A DNA stretch of 64,000 bases from JBEPVZ01 sp041690695 (lineage in GTDB: Bacteria > Patescibacteriota > Microgenomatia > Daviesbacterales > UBA10151): contig JBEPVZ010000002.1 in assembly GCA_041690695.1 (NCBI GenBank), forward strand, positions 1-64,000, given 5' to 3'. The notes under the pieces were generated by a model. That model was not told the origin of the DNA. It ran no database searches and worked only from the letters and a program-made list of their open reading frames with translations. Position 1 is the stretch's first letter, and the number at the start of each line of letters is the position of its first letter. The translations under genes and the position numbers were made by a program. This document shows, in pieces, positions 43,964 through 53,119 of the stretch.

Positions 43964-46576
43964 ATGAAAAAATGGATTCTAGTAATTATCCCATTCCTAA
44001 TTATTTTTCAATCTTTTTTTAGTGGCTCACATCTAGTATGGGGCGATTCACCATACTTTTATCCTGAAAATTTAAAAGAATTATTCTCTTTGCCGCAAGC
44101 ATGGGATAATCGTACTGATAATTTTGGTGGGCCGCAGAACTTAGTTTTATGGTTATATTTTCCAACTTTTTTGTACGGTCTCATTAACCACTTTTTAGGA
44201 TTAAGTAATGATTGGTTAATTAGAATAATTTTTTACTTTCCGGCTACGATTCTTGGTATAAGTGGCTGTTATTTCTTTTTAAAGCGCTATACCCAAAATA
44301 CTATCTCCCAACTTTTCGGAAGTTTAATCTATTTATTTAATAGCTATTTTTTATTATTGATCGATGGAGGACAAGTTGGTGTTGCGCTCGCATATGGATT
44401 ATTTCCATGGGTGGTATATTTAGGATTAAGTTTTTTAAACAAAAATAAACTCCAAAGTTATCTGGCGAGTTTAATGGCTCTAATTCTCATAACGAATATT
44501 GATTTAAGAGTTGCGATATTGTCGGTTGGGATGATTATCGTATTAAGCCTGTTTGATTTTAAAATTCCAAAGCGTTGTATCTTAAAAGGTCTGACACTTT
44601 TATTTGTTCCAATTATTTTAATAGATGCTTTTTGGCTTATACCACTTCTTCAGGCGACGGTATCATCACAGATTATCGCTATTCCACTTGTACAAGACTT
44701 AAAAACGACGACATTACTCGATAGTTTAGTACTTTTTCAACCACATTTCCCTTTGAATGAATTTGGGCATATCTTTCCGATCCCATTTTATTATTTTGTC
44801 TTACCGCTGTTGTTAATTATTGGTGGACTATTAAAAAAGGATAATAAGTATTTACTCATTTTATTTTTGTGTTTCGCCTTTTTAGCCAAGGGTTCTACCT
44901 TTCCGTTTGGCAAAATTTATGATTTTTTGGTAACTAAACTTCCATTCGGAATTGCATTTCGTGATTCAACTAAGTTTTATATTCCTTTAATAATGTTGGC
45001 CAGTATTCTATTAGCATTTTTTGTTGATTATCTTAAAAAGTTAAAATATTGTGGAGTTTATTTAGCGCTGTTATATATTTATTTACTTATTCTAATTTAC
45101 CCAAGCTTAATCGGAGGTCTGACAGGAGTTTTAAGTAAAAATACCACCAATACTGATCAAGACACCATGATCTATCAATTGCTAAAGACCAAAAGTGATG
45201 TTAGAAGTTTATGGTTTCCTGAAAAATTACCGTTAGCTTTTAGTAGCCAGCAAGTTCCGGCTATTTCGGCGGATAGCTTGTATTTAGAAAGACCATTTGC
45301 ATCCATGATCGATGGCACATATGATTTATACAACTATCTAAATAGTCCTCAACTTATTCCCTGGCTTAAATTAGTTGGCACTCAGTATTTATTCTTTCCG
45401 GAAAATGATCGTAAAAAAACTTGGTCAAATCAAGATGTCTTAGAGAGACAGCAGTTTATAAGCTTTGTTGATAAAGTATTCTCCACCGAGCAAAGGCTTA
45501 GTTTAAATTATCCGGCTTTTAAATTAGATCAGGTTGCATCTCACTTTTTTACGGTTCCTAAAGTTTATTTTGTGCTGGGCGGGGAAGAGCTTTATAATCA
45601 GATTTTTAGAGATAAACCTAATTTTAATTTAGCTAATCAAGGTTTTGTCTTTTTAGAAGATCCTCGGTTAAACCTTAATCAGTTAAATATGATTAAACAG
45701 GGTGATGCTTCAACAATTATATTGGGTAATAAGACTCGAGATGACTTGGCGATGGTTTACCTTAACCAAAGCTTATTGAGTGACAAAGCTGTTGTAACTA
45801 AAAAGTGGGGTCAAAGATCTGGGGCAGAATATTTAGATTGGAAAAGTGAGTTATTAAAAGGTGGAGTTAGAACATATGATTTTGCCAATTCAAGCTCAGT
45901 TTATTTTTCTTCAATTAATGGTGAGCTACTGAGTTACAAAAGTAATTTGAGAGAGGGAGATTATGAGTTGGCGATAAGAAATACTTCAGCTTCAGATAGC
46001 GCTAAGTTAAGATTAGAAATTAACAATCAATCTTTCGATGTGAAGGCAAAAAGTTCAAATCAGTTTACTTGGCAAATAATTGGGCCGATTCATTTATCAG
46101 GTAATCAAAAATTAGATATTACCAATCTAGGTGGTTTTCAGGCTATTAATGGAGTGGCAATTATTAATCAAGATAGTTTGAGTTGGGCTAGAAGCCAAGC
46201 AGATCAGCTCCTCAGCCGTTTGCCGCCAGCTCAACTAACAGATATTGAGGCAAGCTCCGATAAATTTGGTTTGGCTGATGATCAATTTATTAATCTTACG
46301 GAACATCGACTTAATTTAAGATCTTCAGATAATTGGTTAATTATGACCGATCATTATGATTCTGGTTGGAAGATCAATCCAAGTTCAATCAATTTACCTG
46401 GATATGCCATGTTTAATGCCATTTATTTAAGTTCGCACACAGCAGACCAGCTGATTGATTTAAAATATCAGCCTCAAAGGACCGTTGATCTTGGTTTAAG
46501 AGTATCTTTATTGTCAGCTGTCGTTTTACTATTATGTTTAGGTGGATATTATTTAAAAAAAAGACATGAATATTAG
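43964..46576 (+). CDS. Giant AftD/YfhO-like membrane protein
   Basis: An 870-residue protein starting MKKWILVIIPFLIIFQSFFS. The first loop HLVWGDSPYFYPENLKELF (Asp28) and DNFGGPQNLVLWLYFPTFLYGL match AftD-like or YfhO-like GT-C proteins. The membrane core runs to about residue 395. The extracytoplasmic part (about 400-840) includes a beta-rich section (SNLREGDYELAIRN, LRLEINNQSFDV) and ends YDSGWKINPSSINLPGYAMFNAIYL, then one membrane segment. The length and order mirror the 40608 protein. It is the first gene of the 43964-49402 unit and overlaps flippase 2 by 11 bases, which ties it to an export step. Confidence 0.72.
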   Translation: MKKWILVIIPFLIIFQSFFSGSHLVWGDSPYFYPENLKELFSLPQAWDNRTDNFGGPQNLVLWLYFPTFLYGLINHFLGLSNDWLIRIIFYFPATILGISGCYFFLKRYTQNTISQLFGSLIYLFNSYFLLLIDGGQVGVALAYGLFPWVVYLGLSFLNKNKLQSYLASLMALILITNIDLRVAILSVGMIIVLSLFDFKIPKRCILKGLTLLFVPIILIDAFWLIPLLQATVSSQIIAIPLVQDLKTTTLLDSLVLFQPHFPLNEFGHIFPIPFYYFVLPLLLIIGGLLKKDNKYLLILFLCFAFLAKGSTFPFGKIYDFLVTKLPFGIAFRDSTKFYIPLIMLASILLAFFVDYLKKLKYCGVYLALLYIYLLILIYPSLIGGLTGVLSKNTTNTDQDTMIYQLLKTKSDVRSLWFPEKLPLAFSSQQVPAISADSLYLERPFASMIDGTYDLYNYLNSPQLIPWLKLVGTQYLFFPENDRKKTWSNQDVLERQQFISFVDKVFSTEQRLSLNYPAFKLDQVASHFFTVPKVYFVLGGEELYNQIFRDKPNFNLANQGFVFLEDPRLNLNQLNMIKQGDASTIILGNKTRDDLAMVYLNQSLLSDKAVVTKKWGQRSGAEYLDWKSELLKGGVRTYDFANSSSVYFSSINGELLSYKSNLREGDYELAIRNTSASDSAKLRLEINNQSFDVKAKSSNQFTWQIIGPIHLSGNQKLDITNLGGFQAINGVAIINQDSLSWARSQADQLLSRLPPAQLTDIEASSDKFGLADDQFINLTEHRLNLRSSDNWLIMTDHYDSGWKINPSSINLPGYAMFNAIYLSSHTADQLIDLKYQPQRTVDLGLRVSLLSAVVLLLCLGGYYLKKRHEY

Positions 46577-47828
46577 TCAGATTTTAAAAACTAAAACTAT
46601 TTCCCATATTTCAATTAGTACTTTCGGGACTCTTTTAAATGGAATTTTGGGTGCATTATTTTTTATTATCTTAGCCAAAGCTTTGGGCCCTTCAGATTTT
46701 GGGTTATTTGCTGTGGCTATCGCAACCTTAACTTTAATCTCGGATATTGCTGACTCGGGAATTAATACAGGACTAATTAATTTTATAAGTAGGCATTTAT
46801 CATCAAATACTGATCAAGCCTATCGTTTCTTAAAACTCGGTTTAGAAATCAAGATAATAATCTGGTTAATCATTTTGCCAATTGGGTGGTTACTGGCACC
46901 TTTCCTGTGTCAGACTATTTTTCAAAAACAGGAATTAATTAATCCAATTCGGGTGATGATGATCGGGGTTGGAGGAGCACTTTTATTCTCCTTTGCAACC
47001 AATGCCCTCCAAGCTCTTCAGAAATTTTGGGCATGGAGTTTTCTAAATATTCTAAGTAATGGGTTACGCTTAATCCTAATTGGTTATCTTGTCTTAATTG
47101 GTCGACTTAGTCTCCCTAATGTTTTGTGGGTTTATGTGGGTATTTTATTCCTGGGGTTTTTTATAGGCTTGAAGTTTCTACCTTTAAGATTCTTAAAAGT
47201 TACTAATGAAAAATCAGTTGGCAGAGAATTCTTTCACTATAATAAATGGATTGCTTTATTTACGATTTTAGCAGCACTTTCTTCAAGATTAGATACTTTT
47301 TTAACGGCCCGCTTAGTCACAACTGCTCAACTTGGAATCTATTCAGTGGCTGTTCAATTATCTTCGGCAGTTCCACAACTAGTTTTTGCGATAGCAGCGG
47401 CGATTGCGCCTAAACTGGCTAGTTTTACGACTGATCAACAAGCTAAAAGTTATTTAATGAAACTTCAGCTACTTGTTATTGGTATTGCCTTACTTGGAAC
47501 TGTTAGTTTCCCAATCGCTTACTACTTCTTCCCTTGGCTTGGTCCAGTTTATCAAGCAAGTATTATGCCATTTATTATTTTAATGGTGGCTCAATTAATA
47601 TTCTTAATTGCCATCCCGACTCATCAAGTGATCTTCTATTACTTTCAGAAACCTAACTTCTTTTTTAAGGTCTCATTAATTAGATTTTTTCTAACCCTTG
47701 GAGCAGGTTACTTCTTAATTTTAAATTATGGAATTATTGGGGCAGCTTTAGCGGTTCTAATTGGTAGTTTATCGGATTTCATTTTACCCGCGGTTTGGGT
47801 TATTTATCGATTCAATAGACGTAAATAA
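46566..47828 (+). CDS. Wzx-type oligosaccharide flippase (second copy)
   Basis: A 420-residue MOP-superfamily transporter with 12-14 hydrophobic segments. ISISTFGTLLNGILGALFFIILAKALGPSDFGLFAVAIATL is the N-terminal signature of polysaccharide_synt proteins. HYNKWIALFTILAALSSRLDTFLTARLVTTAQLGIYSVAVQL is the second-half signature. It is distinct in sequence from the 18312 flippase, so it is not a recent duplicate and probably moves a different substrate. It overlaps the gene before by 11 bases and the GT2 after by one (TAATG). Confidence 0.9.
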   Translation: MNISQILKTKTISHISISTFGTLLNGILGALFFIILAKALGPSDFGLFAVAIATLTLISDIADSGINTGLINFISRHLSSNTDQAYRFLKLGLEIKIIIWLIILPIGWLLAPFLCQTIFQKQELINPIRVMMIGVGGALLFSFATNALQALQKFWAWSFLNILSNGLRLILIGYLVLIGRLSLPNVLWVYVGILFLGFFIGLKFLPLRFLKVTNEKSVGREFFHYNKWIALFTILAALSSRLDTFLTARLVTTAQLGIYSVAVQLSSAVPQLVFAIAAAIAPKLASFTTDQQAKSYLMKLQLLVIGIALLGTVSFPIAYYFFPWLGPVYQASIMPFIILMVAQLIFLIAIPTHQVIFYYFQKPNFFFKVSLIRFFLTLGAGYFLILNYGIIGAALAVLIGSLSDFILPAVWVIYRFNRRK

Positions 47829-48649
47829 TGAAAAAACTTTGGGCAAATGTTTTAGTTAAGAATGAGGATCGCTATCTCTGGTTTGCGATCATGAGTGTTA
47901 TTGAGCATGTTGATAAGGTTTTAGTCTGGGATACTGGAAGTTATGATCAAACAATATTTATTATTGAGGAGCTTCAAAAGAAATATCCCCAAAAAATTAT
48001 ATATGCTAAAAAAGGTCTTCATTCTCCAGAGGGGGTCTCAAAACTTAGACAAGAGATGCTGGAAGCTAGTCTTTCAGATTGGATTTTAATTTTAGATGGT
48101 GATGAGGTTTGGTGGAAAGATTCTTTAGAAGAGATCCACAAAATTATTAATAATTCTAACAATAATCTCTACGCATTAGTTAATCCAACGATTAATTTAA
48201 TAGGCGATATTTACCATTATCAACCGGCTGAAGCGGGGCAGTATCAAATTTTGGGTAAAAAGGGTCATTTAAATATTAGATTTATTAATAAACGTACGCC
48301 TGGGCTACATGTTAGTGGAATTTATCCGAATGAAGGATTTTATAATAGTGATAATATTTTAATTCAAAACTTGGATAGTCATTTAAAATATGTGGATTTG
48401 CCATTATTACATTTTACTCACCTGGCACGTTCAACAAAATTTAATAATCCTAAACAAAAATATGAACTTGGTAAGACATTTCCCTCTACATTTAAATATC
48501 CTGAATCATTAAATCAAAACCGACCGGTATTTGTAATTAGCCCATGGAAAACGAGAACAAAAGGCTATATTATGAGGGCAGGTTTTGAGACACCGTTAAA
48601 AAAGCTTAAAAGGAGAGCGGTTAAGGTTAAACTTAAGATTTTGAAGTAA
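47828..48649 (+). CDS. GT2-like glycosyltransferase
   Basis: A 273-residue GT2 relative. WANVLVKNEDRYLWFAIMSVIEHVDKVLVWDTGSYDQT is the donor half, and LILDGDEVWWKDSLEEI (D90-G91-D92) is the metal motif. GHLNIRFINKRTPGLHVSGIYPNEG and PLLHFTHLARSTKFNNPKQKYELG complete the acceptor side. The group is close to WaaE-like GT2s but lacks their C-terminal hydrophobic helix. A basic C-terminus (KKLKRRAVKVKLKILK) could bind the membrane surface. It is adjacent to flippase 2 and another GT2. Confidence 0.82.
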   Translation: MKKLWANVLVKNEDRYLWFAIMSVIEHVDKVLVWDTGSYDQTIFIIEELQKKYPQKIIYAKKGLHSPEGVSKLRQEMLEASLSDWILILDGDEVWWKDSLEEIHKIINNSNNNLYALVNPTINLIGDIYHYQPAEAGQYQILGKKGHLNIRFINKRTPGLHVSGIYPNEGFYNSDNILIQNLDSHLKYVDLPLLHFTHLARSTKFNNPKQKYELGKTFPSTFKYPESLNQNRPVFVISPWKTRTKGYIMRAGFETPLKKLKRRAVKVKLKILK

Positions 48650-48652
48650 AAT

Positions 48653-49402
48653 ATGTACCGCGGAAAATCAGTTTCAATTGCAATCGCGACTTACCGCGAA
48701 AAAAACTCGATCAGGCAAGTTATTGATAATTTTTTTGAGACTGGTTTTGTTGATGAAGTTATTGTGGTTAACAATAATGCTGAAAAAGGTACTGACCAGG
48801 AAGTTAAAAAAACTAAGGCTAAAATAATCTATGAGACCAGGCAAGGATATGGTTATGCCTTTCAAGCGGCTATTAAATCGGCCACTGGAGACTATGTTGT
48901 TGTTTGTGAACCAGATGGGACATTTTTAGCAAAAGATTTAGAACGATTTTTAATTTATGCTGAAGATTTCGAAGTAGTTTTAGGAACAAGGACAAGCCAG
49001 ATCGGTTCGTTATCTGGTCGGGGAATGGGTCTGGCTCGAAAGTTTGCTAATGTTATTGAGGCAAAAACGATAGAAGTTTTATTTAATAGTTTTGCTTTAA
49101 CCGATGTTGGTTGTGCCTATAAATTATTTAGACGTCAAGCTTTAAAAAAGATTATTCCTTTGTGGAAAAATGAAAAGTCCCCTTTATTTAATACTGAATT
49201 AATTTTATTAACGGTCAGCCTAAAACTAAAGTTCGTTGAAATTCCAATCTCTTATAATAAGCGTATTGGAACCTCATCAATTGTTGGTAAACGCTACCAA
49301 GTTATCAAATGGGCTTTTGTTATCCAATTTTATATTTTTATATTTTGGCTAAAATGGTTGATTTTAAAAATGGAGAAGACTAGTAAAAGATCTAAAATTT
49401 AA
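48653..49402 (+). CDS. GT2, DPM1-like polyprenyl-phosphate glycosyltransferase candidate
   Basis: A 249-residue GT2. SIAIATYREKNSIRQVIDNF, VIVVNNNAEKGT, GYGYAFQAAIKSATGDYVVVCEPDGTFLAKDLERF (E86-P87-D88 in place of DAD) and TDVGCAYKLFRRQAL follow the DPM1-like pattern. ELILLTVSLKLKFVEIPISYNKRIGTSS is the typical end. One hydrophobic segment near the C-terminus (about 222-240) anchors it. It could load sugar onto polyprenyl phosphate, although the altered DxD motif makes that less certain. Its tail overlaps the convergent gene at 49399 by 4 bases. Confidence 0.8.
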   Translation: MYRGKSVSIAIATYREKNSIRQVIDNFFETGFVDEVIVVNNNAEKGTDQEVKKTKAKIIYETRQGYGYAFQAAIKSATGDYVVVCEPDGTFLAKDLERFLIYAEDFEVVLGTRTSQIGSLSGRGMGLARKFANVIEAKTIEVLFNSFALTDVGCAYKLFRRQALKKIIPLWKNEKSPLFNTELILLTVSLKLKFVEIPISYNKRIGTSSIVGKRYQVIKWAFVIQFYIFIFWLKWLILKMEKTSKRSKI

Positions 49403-50868
49403 TGTTGATAAACATAAGCTTTAAAACCACCTTGTTCGAGCATATATTTATAGTTTAGGGGAGCTATCGTTGGGGCTCTTTTTTCCGTCATTAAAACTGA
49501 GTACTCCGTTGCGCTGGATGAAACTTCTTGGGGATAAAGCCAACTAAAAACTGAATCTTCGGAACTATGAGCTGGCTTTCGAGCATAATTACTAAAAAGA
49601 TATCTCCAACCTTCATATTTATGACATGCTCCATCTTGATCTAAATCGTAACTATTTTGTCCGACAATATTCATGACTTGTCCGATGAGCTTATTTTTAG
49701 TAGCGAGACCAAAATCTCCGCTAGCTGTAAAAACAGTAAAGATGCCATGGATAACAAATAAGATGATTACAATATAAGCTAGAATCCTTATTTTTTTAGA
49801 AAATGATTCTATAAGTGATGCCATAACTAAAAAGAGGAGAGGAAAAAATCCGAGTAGATAATATTCAATCGGATGAATAACTGGTAAGGCAATGAATGGA
49901 ATAAGAAATGACAAACTAAGTAAAACGATTAATCTTGTTTTTGGATTAGTCCAGGTCGCCTTTTTAATACTAAAGTATAACAAGCCGATTAGAGTTATGG
50001 CTGATAATACTAAGCTGCCTTGAGTAGTTGTCGAAAGGGGATTTGTAATACACGGATATAAAATTTCATCGGCATTATTTCGATTAGGTGTTAAATACCA
50101 GACTCGACTGAAAGATTGAAGAAGGCTATTAAAACGAAGTCCAAGATCTATGTTGACATGATATTTACTGGAAGATTGTAGAATTCTAATAGGGGTAGTT
50201 ATATTGCTAGCCTTATGAAAGTAATCAAAAGCGATTAAAGGCGAAATCGTTATGATAAATGCCAGAAAACTGAGGATTAAGATTTTTTTATTCAATTTTT
50301 TTCTTTGAATAAATGCCCAATAAAGGGCGACTATGATAATGAGAAAAAGAGACAAGTGGATATGGAAGACCATTCCGTATGAAATAGCGAAAACAATCCA
50401 CCATTTATTAGAGCGACTGGTCAGATAAAGTGATATGGCCATCAGTAAAGATAAAAACGGAACTCCGGGGGGATAAGGCTGCTGGTCATAATAGACCATT
50501 AGTGCTGAGCTGGCGTAGAGAAGGGCTGCAACTAGGCCAACTTTTTTATTAAAAATATATGTGCCAAGTAGATATAGTAAAAAAACTGCTCCAACCCCAA
50601 GTAAGCTGGAAATTACTCCCAAAACCAGCGGATTACCTTGGAACAAGGCTACAAATGGATAGATAATATATATCCAGAGAGGCCCCATGTAAAAATCAAA
50701 GCCTAAGGCGCTAACACCAATCCAAATAATATGGAAATGTTTAACAATCGTTTGAGTAATATAAAGCAAATATTCTTCATCTGGAGTAAAAACCATCAAC
50801 TTAGAAAGAGTTACTAATCTGATGATTGCTGCCAATAATAAGATGACAATCAAGGCGTATTTTTGCAT
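49399..50868 (-). CDS. GT39/PMT-like GT-C glycosyltransferase
   Basis: A 489-residue polytopic protein. The first loop LMVFTPDEEYLLYITQTIV has D30-E31. GPLWIYIIYPFVALF and DQQPYPPGVPFLSLLMAISLYL are typical PMT_2 positions. About ten membrane segments end near residue 385, and a soluble C-terminal region with DLDQDGACHKYEGWRYLFSNYARKP follows. It is a single-gene minus-strand island convergent with 48653 (4-base overlap) and divergent from 50901 across a palindromic promoter. Extracytoplasmic lipid-dependent glycosyl transfer is expected. Confidence 0.82.
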   Translation of the reverse strand: MQKYALIVILLLAAIIRLVTLSKLMVFTPDEEYLLYITQTIVKHFHIIWIGVSALGFDFYMGPLWIYIIYPFVALFQGNPLVLGVISSLLGVGAVFLLYLLGTYIFNKKVGLVAALLYASSALMVYYDQQPYPPGVPFLSLLMAISLYLTSRSNKWWIVFAISYGMVFHIHLSLFLIIIVALYWAFIQRKKLNKKILILSFLAFIITISPLIAFDYFHKASNITTPIRILQSSSKYHVNIDLGLRFNSLLQSFSRVWYLTPNRNNADEILYPCITNPLSTTTQGSLVLSAITLIGLLYFSIKKATWTNPKTRLIVLLSLSFLIPFIALPVIHPIEYYLLGFFPLLFLVMASLIESFSKKIRILAYIVIILFVIHGIFTVFTASGDFGLATKNKLIGQVMNIVGQNSYDLDQDGACHKYEGWRYLFSNYARKPAHSSEDSVFSWLYPQEVSSSATEYSVLMTEKRAPTIAPLNYKYMLEQGGFKAYVYQH

Positions 50869-50874
50869 AAAATA

Positions 50875-50894
50875 ATTGTACCATTTGGTACAAT
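50875..50894. promoter_or_regulatory. Perfect palindrome carrying two divergent extended -10 boxes
   Basis: ATTGTACCA (50875-50883), TT, then TGGTACAAT (50886-50894): nine-base arms, perfect inverted repeat. Read outward, each arm is TGG-TACAAT, an extended -10. Exactly six bases separate each box from its ATG (50868 minus, 50901 plus). Both transcripts would begin at or next to the start codon. No good -35 exists for either. Confidence 0.6.
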
Positions 50895-50900
50895 GTTTAA

Positions 50901-51716
50901 ATGAAATGTTTCTTTCATAAGCAAGACGACTCAGCGCTTTTGTTTATGGCTAAGGGTTTGCCTATTAAAAAATGTAAAATCGATCAGCTAGTCTTTACTG
51001 ACAAAAGTTTTGATTTTAGTTATAAAAAATACCATCGTGATTTTGAATATAATCAATCAGATCGGCAGTTTAAAAATATTTTCTTAAAAAGAATTAACAA
51101 GATAAAAAAATTTAAATTAGATGGTAAGGCTTTGGATATCGGTTGTTCAACGGGGGCTTATTTAGGTTTATTAAAGGAACTTGGATGGGACGTTACTGGG
51201 ATTGAAACTTCGAAGCAAGCTGCTAAGATAGCAGCAGACAAAGGTATCCGAGTCTTGACCCAGTCTTTTGAATCAACTAATTTTAAAGATCAGAGATTTG
51301 ATCTGATTATCCTAAACCATACCTTAGAGCATCTCGAAAATCCTCTTGATGTCTTTCAAAAAATCTATAAACTTTTAAATCCTTCAGGAATGGTCATTGT
51401 TGACTTGCCAAACTTCGATTGCTTGTCAGAAAAGTATCGCCGCGATAAATGGAAGTTACTTTTACCAAACGAACATCCCTGGCAATTTACACCTCAAACA
51501 TTAAGACTATTATTTGAGAAAGCTGGGTTAAAAGATATTCAATATGATACCTCATCCGGTTTACTCGATTATGCAAACCCTATTTTTGAATTATTGCTCG
51601 CGTTAGTTACTTTTAAAAAACGGTTTTTTAATGAGTTGGCAATGTTACCTTGGAACTTGGTTGAAACGATCTTGAATAAAGGTAGCGATCTATCGATGGT
51701 CGGCTTTAAAAAATGA
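50901..51716 (+). CDS. Class I SAM methyltransferase with degenerate N-terminal Cys module
   Basis: A 271-residue protein. KALDIGCSTGAYLGLLKELGWDVTGIETSKQAA (from about residue 76) is the SAM site. FDLIILNHTLEHLENPLDVFQKIYKLLNPSGMVIVDLPN and LLLPNEHPWQFTPQTLRLLFEKAGL are Methyltransf_23 hallmarks. The N-terminal 35 residues resemble the zinc ribbon of many such sugar C-methyltransferase relatives, but only C3, H6 and C25 remain. The site may be degenerate. It begins the 50901-56320 unit under the palindromic promoter and overlaps the next GT-C gene by 4 bases. Confidence 0.82.
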   Translation: MKCFFHKQDDSALLFMAKGLPIKKCKIDQLVFTDKSFDFSYKKYHRDFEYNQSDRQFKNIFLKRINKIKKFKLDGKALDIGCSTGAYLGLLKELGWDVTGIETSKQAAKIAADKGIRVLTQSFESTNFKDQRFDLIILNHTLEHLENPLDVFQKIYKLLNPSGMVIVDLPNFDCLSEKYRRDKWKLLLPNEHPWQFTPQTLRLLFEKAGLKDIQYDTSSGLLDYANPIFELLLALVTFKKRFFNELAMLPWNLVETILNKGSDLSMVGFKK

Positions 51717-53119
51717 AAAAGTGCATAAGTTTGGGGCCGGTAGTATTGATTTTGTTATTTCACCTTTGGCTACTTAGTAATTTAATATTTACGGCTTGGC
51801 CCGAAATGTTAAGTTATCCATTTTTACTAAATTCCGGTTTTGTAATTTATCGCGATTTTGTGATGCCTTATCCACCACTATTACCTTTATTTCTTGAATT
51901 GTGGTTTAAGTTATTCAATTTTGATGTTCATTCTTTGCGTTTGCTGACTTGGCTTTTAATTATGATCGTTGATTTCAACTTATTTTATTTAATTAAAAGG
52001 ATTTCTAAAAGCCAAAAAATAAGTCTAGGTCTTTTAGCGATATATGTACCGATCCAAGCTTTATTGGATGGCAACATGTTATGGTTTGATTTTGCGACGC
52101 TTGTGCCCTTATCCTTTGGTTTAATAACATTGTTTAAATGGCTAAATAATCAAAAAGGATCCTACCTTTTTTCTACCGTCGCGTTCTTTGGAATAGCGAC
52201 GGCTATTAAGCAAACTACGATCCTATACTTTATACCTTTAGCACTTTGCTATCTAATTTATAAAAAAAAGCTTTACTCGAAAGATTTATTGACCGGAGCA
52301 TTAGCTTTAGGTTTAATTTGGGTGCCATTAATTAGTTATTTACTTGTAAAAGGTTCTATTTTGTCGTTCTGGCTATGGAATTTTGTTTATCCATTAACGG
52401 AGTGGTCAAAGTTTCCAGGCTATGTTGCGCTATCCTTAACCCGCGATCAAAAGCTAATTTTAATAATACTGATCGCCTCTATCGTTGTGACAATGATGGG
52501 ACTCTCCAAAAAAATATGGACTGACTTAAAGTTTTGGACTCTACTGGGATTTGTATTAGTTGCTGGTATAACCGTTTATCCAAGATTTTCTTTTTTTCAT
52601 TTACAGCCGGCCTTATTTTTAATCATTTTGCTGTTGGGCTATAGTCTCAGTCGACTAAAAAGTAGTTTCCAAGTGATTGTTTTTGGATTATTGGTGATTA
52701 ATCTTATTTTGATTGTTAAATTTGAGCTTCCAACTACTTTAGGTTCAAATCAAATACGTTTTGATGGGCCGGAAGATCAACAATTGACGAAAAGTTTAAA
52801 GTCTTATTTAAAGCCAGGCGATAGGGTTTACTTTTTAGGATTATCATCTTTGGAGTATGTTCAAACTCAAACTTTACCGACCAAGCCTTGGGTAGATAAT
52901 TTTGGTTGGTACTTAGAAATGCCTGATGTTCAGCGGCAAGTTATTAACGGGTTAATTAAGAATAAACCTCAGTTTATTTTTTGGCAGAAACCATCAAGCG
53001 GTATGTGGTATGAATTGGGAGTTTATCAGCCAAAACAAATAGTATCTTTTATTAATCAATCTTATATACAATCAGGACAACTAAATAATGGAATAGAAAT
53101 ATGGACCAGAAAAGATTAA
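51713..53119 (+). CDS. GT-C-like polytopic glycosyltransferase
   Basis: A 468-residue membrane protein with about ten segments. GFVIYRDFVMPYPPLLPLFLELWFKLF (Asp48 and the YPP motif) is the first-loop pattern of GT39/GT87-like enzymes. FFGIATAIKQTTILYFIPLALCYLIY is the K-rich central motif. The C-terminal soluble tail (about residue 350 on) includes YLKPGDRVYFLGLSSLEYV and FGWYLEMPDVQRQVINGLIKNKPQFIFWQKP. It overlaps the methyltransferase before by 4 bases and the GT4 after by 19. Donor is likely a polyprenyl-phosphate sugar. Confidence 0.78.
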   Translation: MKKCISLGPVVLILLFHLWLLSNLIFTAWPEMLSYPFLLNSGFVIYRDFVMPYPPLLPLFLELWFKLFNFDVHSLRLLTWLLIMIVDFNLFYLIKRISKSQKISLGLLAIYVPIQALLDGNMLWFDFATLVPLSFGLITLFKWLNNQKGSYLFSTVAFFGIATAIKQTTILYFIPLALCYLIYKKKLYSKDLLTGALALGLIWVPLISYLLVKGSILSFWLWNFVYPLTEWSKFPGYVALSLTRDQKLILIILIASIVVTMMGLSKKIWTDLKFWTLLGFVLVAGITVYPRFSFFHLQPALFLIILLLGYSLSRLKSSFQVIVFGLLVINLILIVKFELPTTLGSNQIRFDGPEDQQLTKSLKSYLKPGDRVYFLGLSSLEYVQTQTLPTKPWVDNFGWYLEMPDVQRQVINGLIKNKPQFIFWQKPSSGMWYELGVYQPKQIVSFINQSYIQSGQLNNGIEIWTRKD

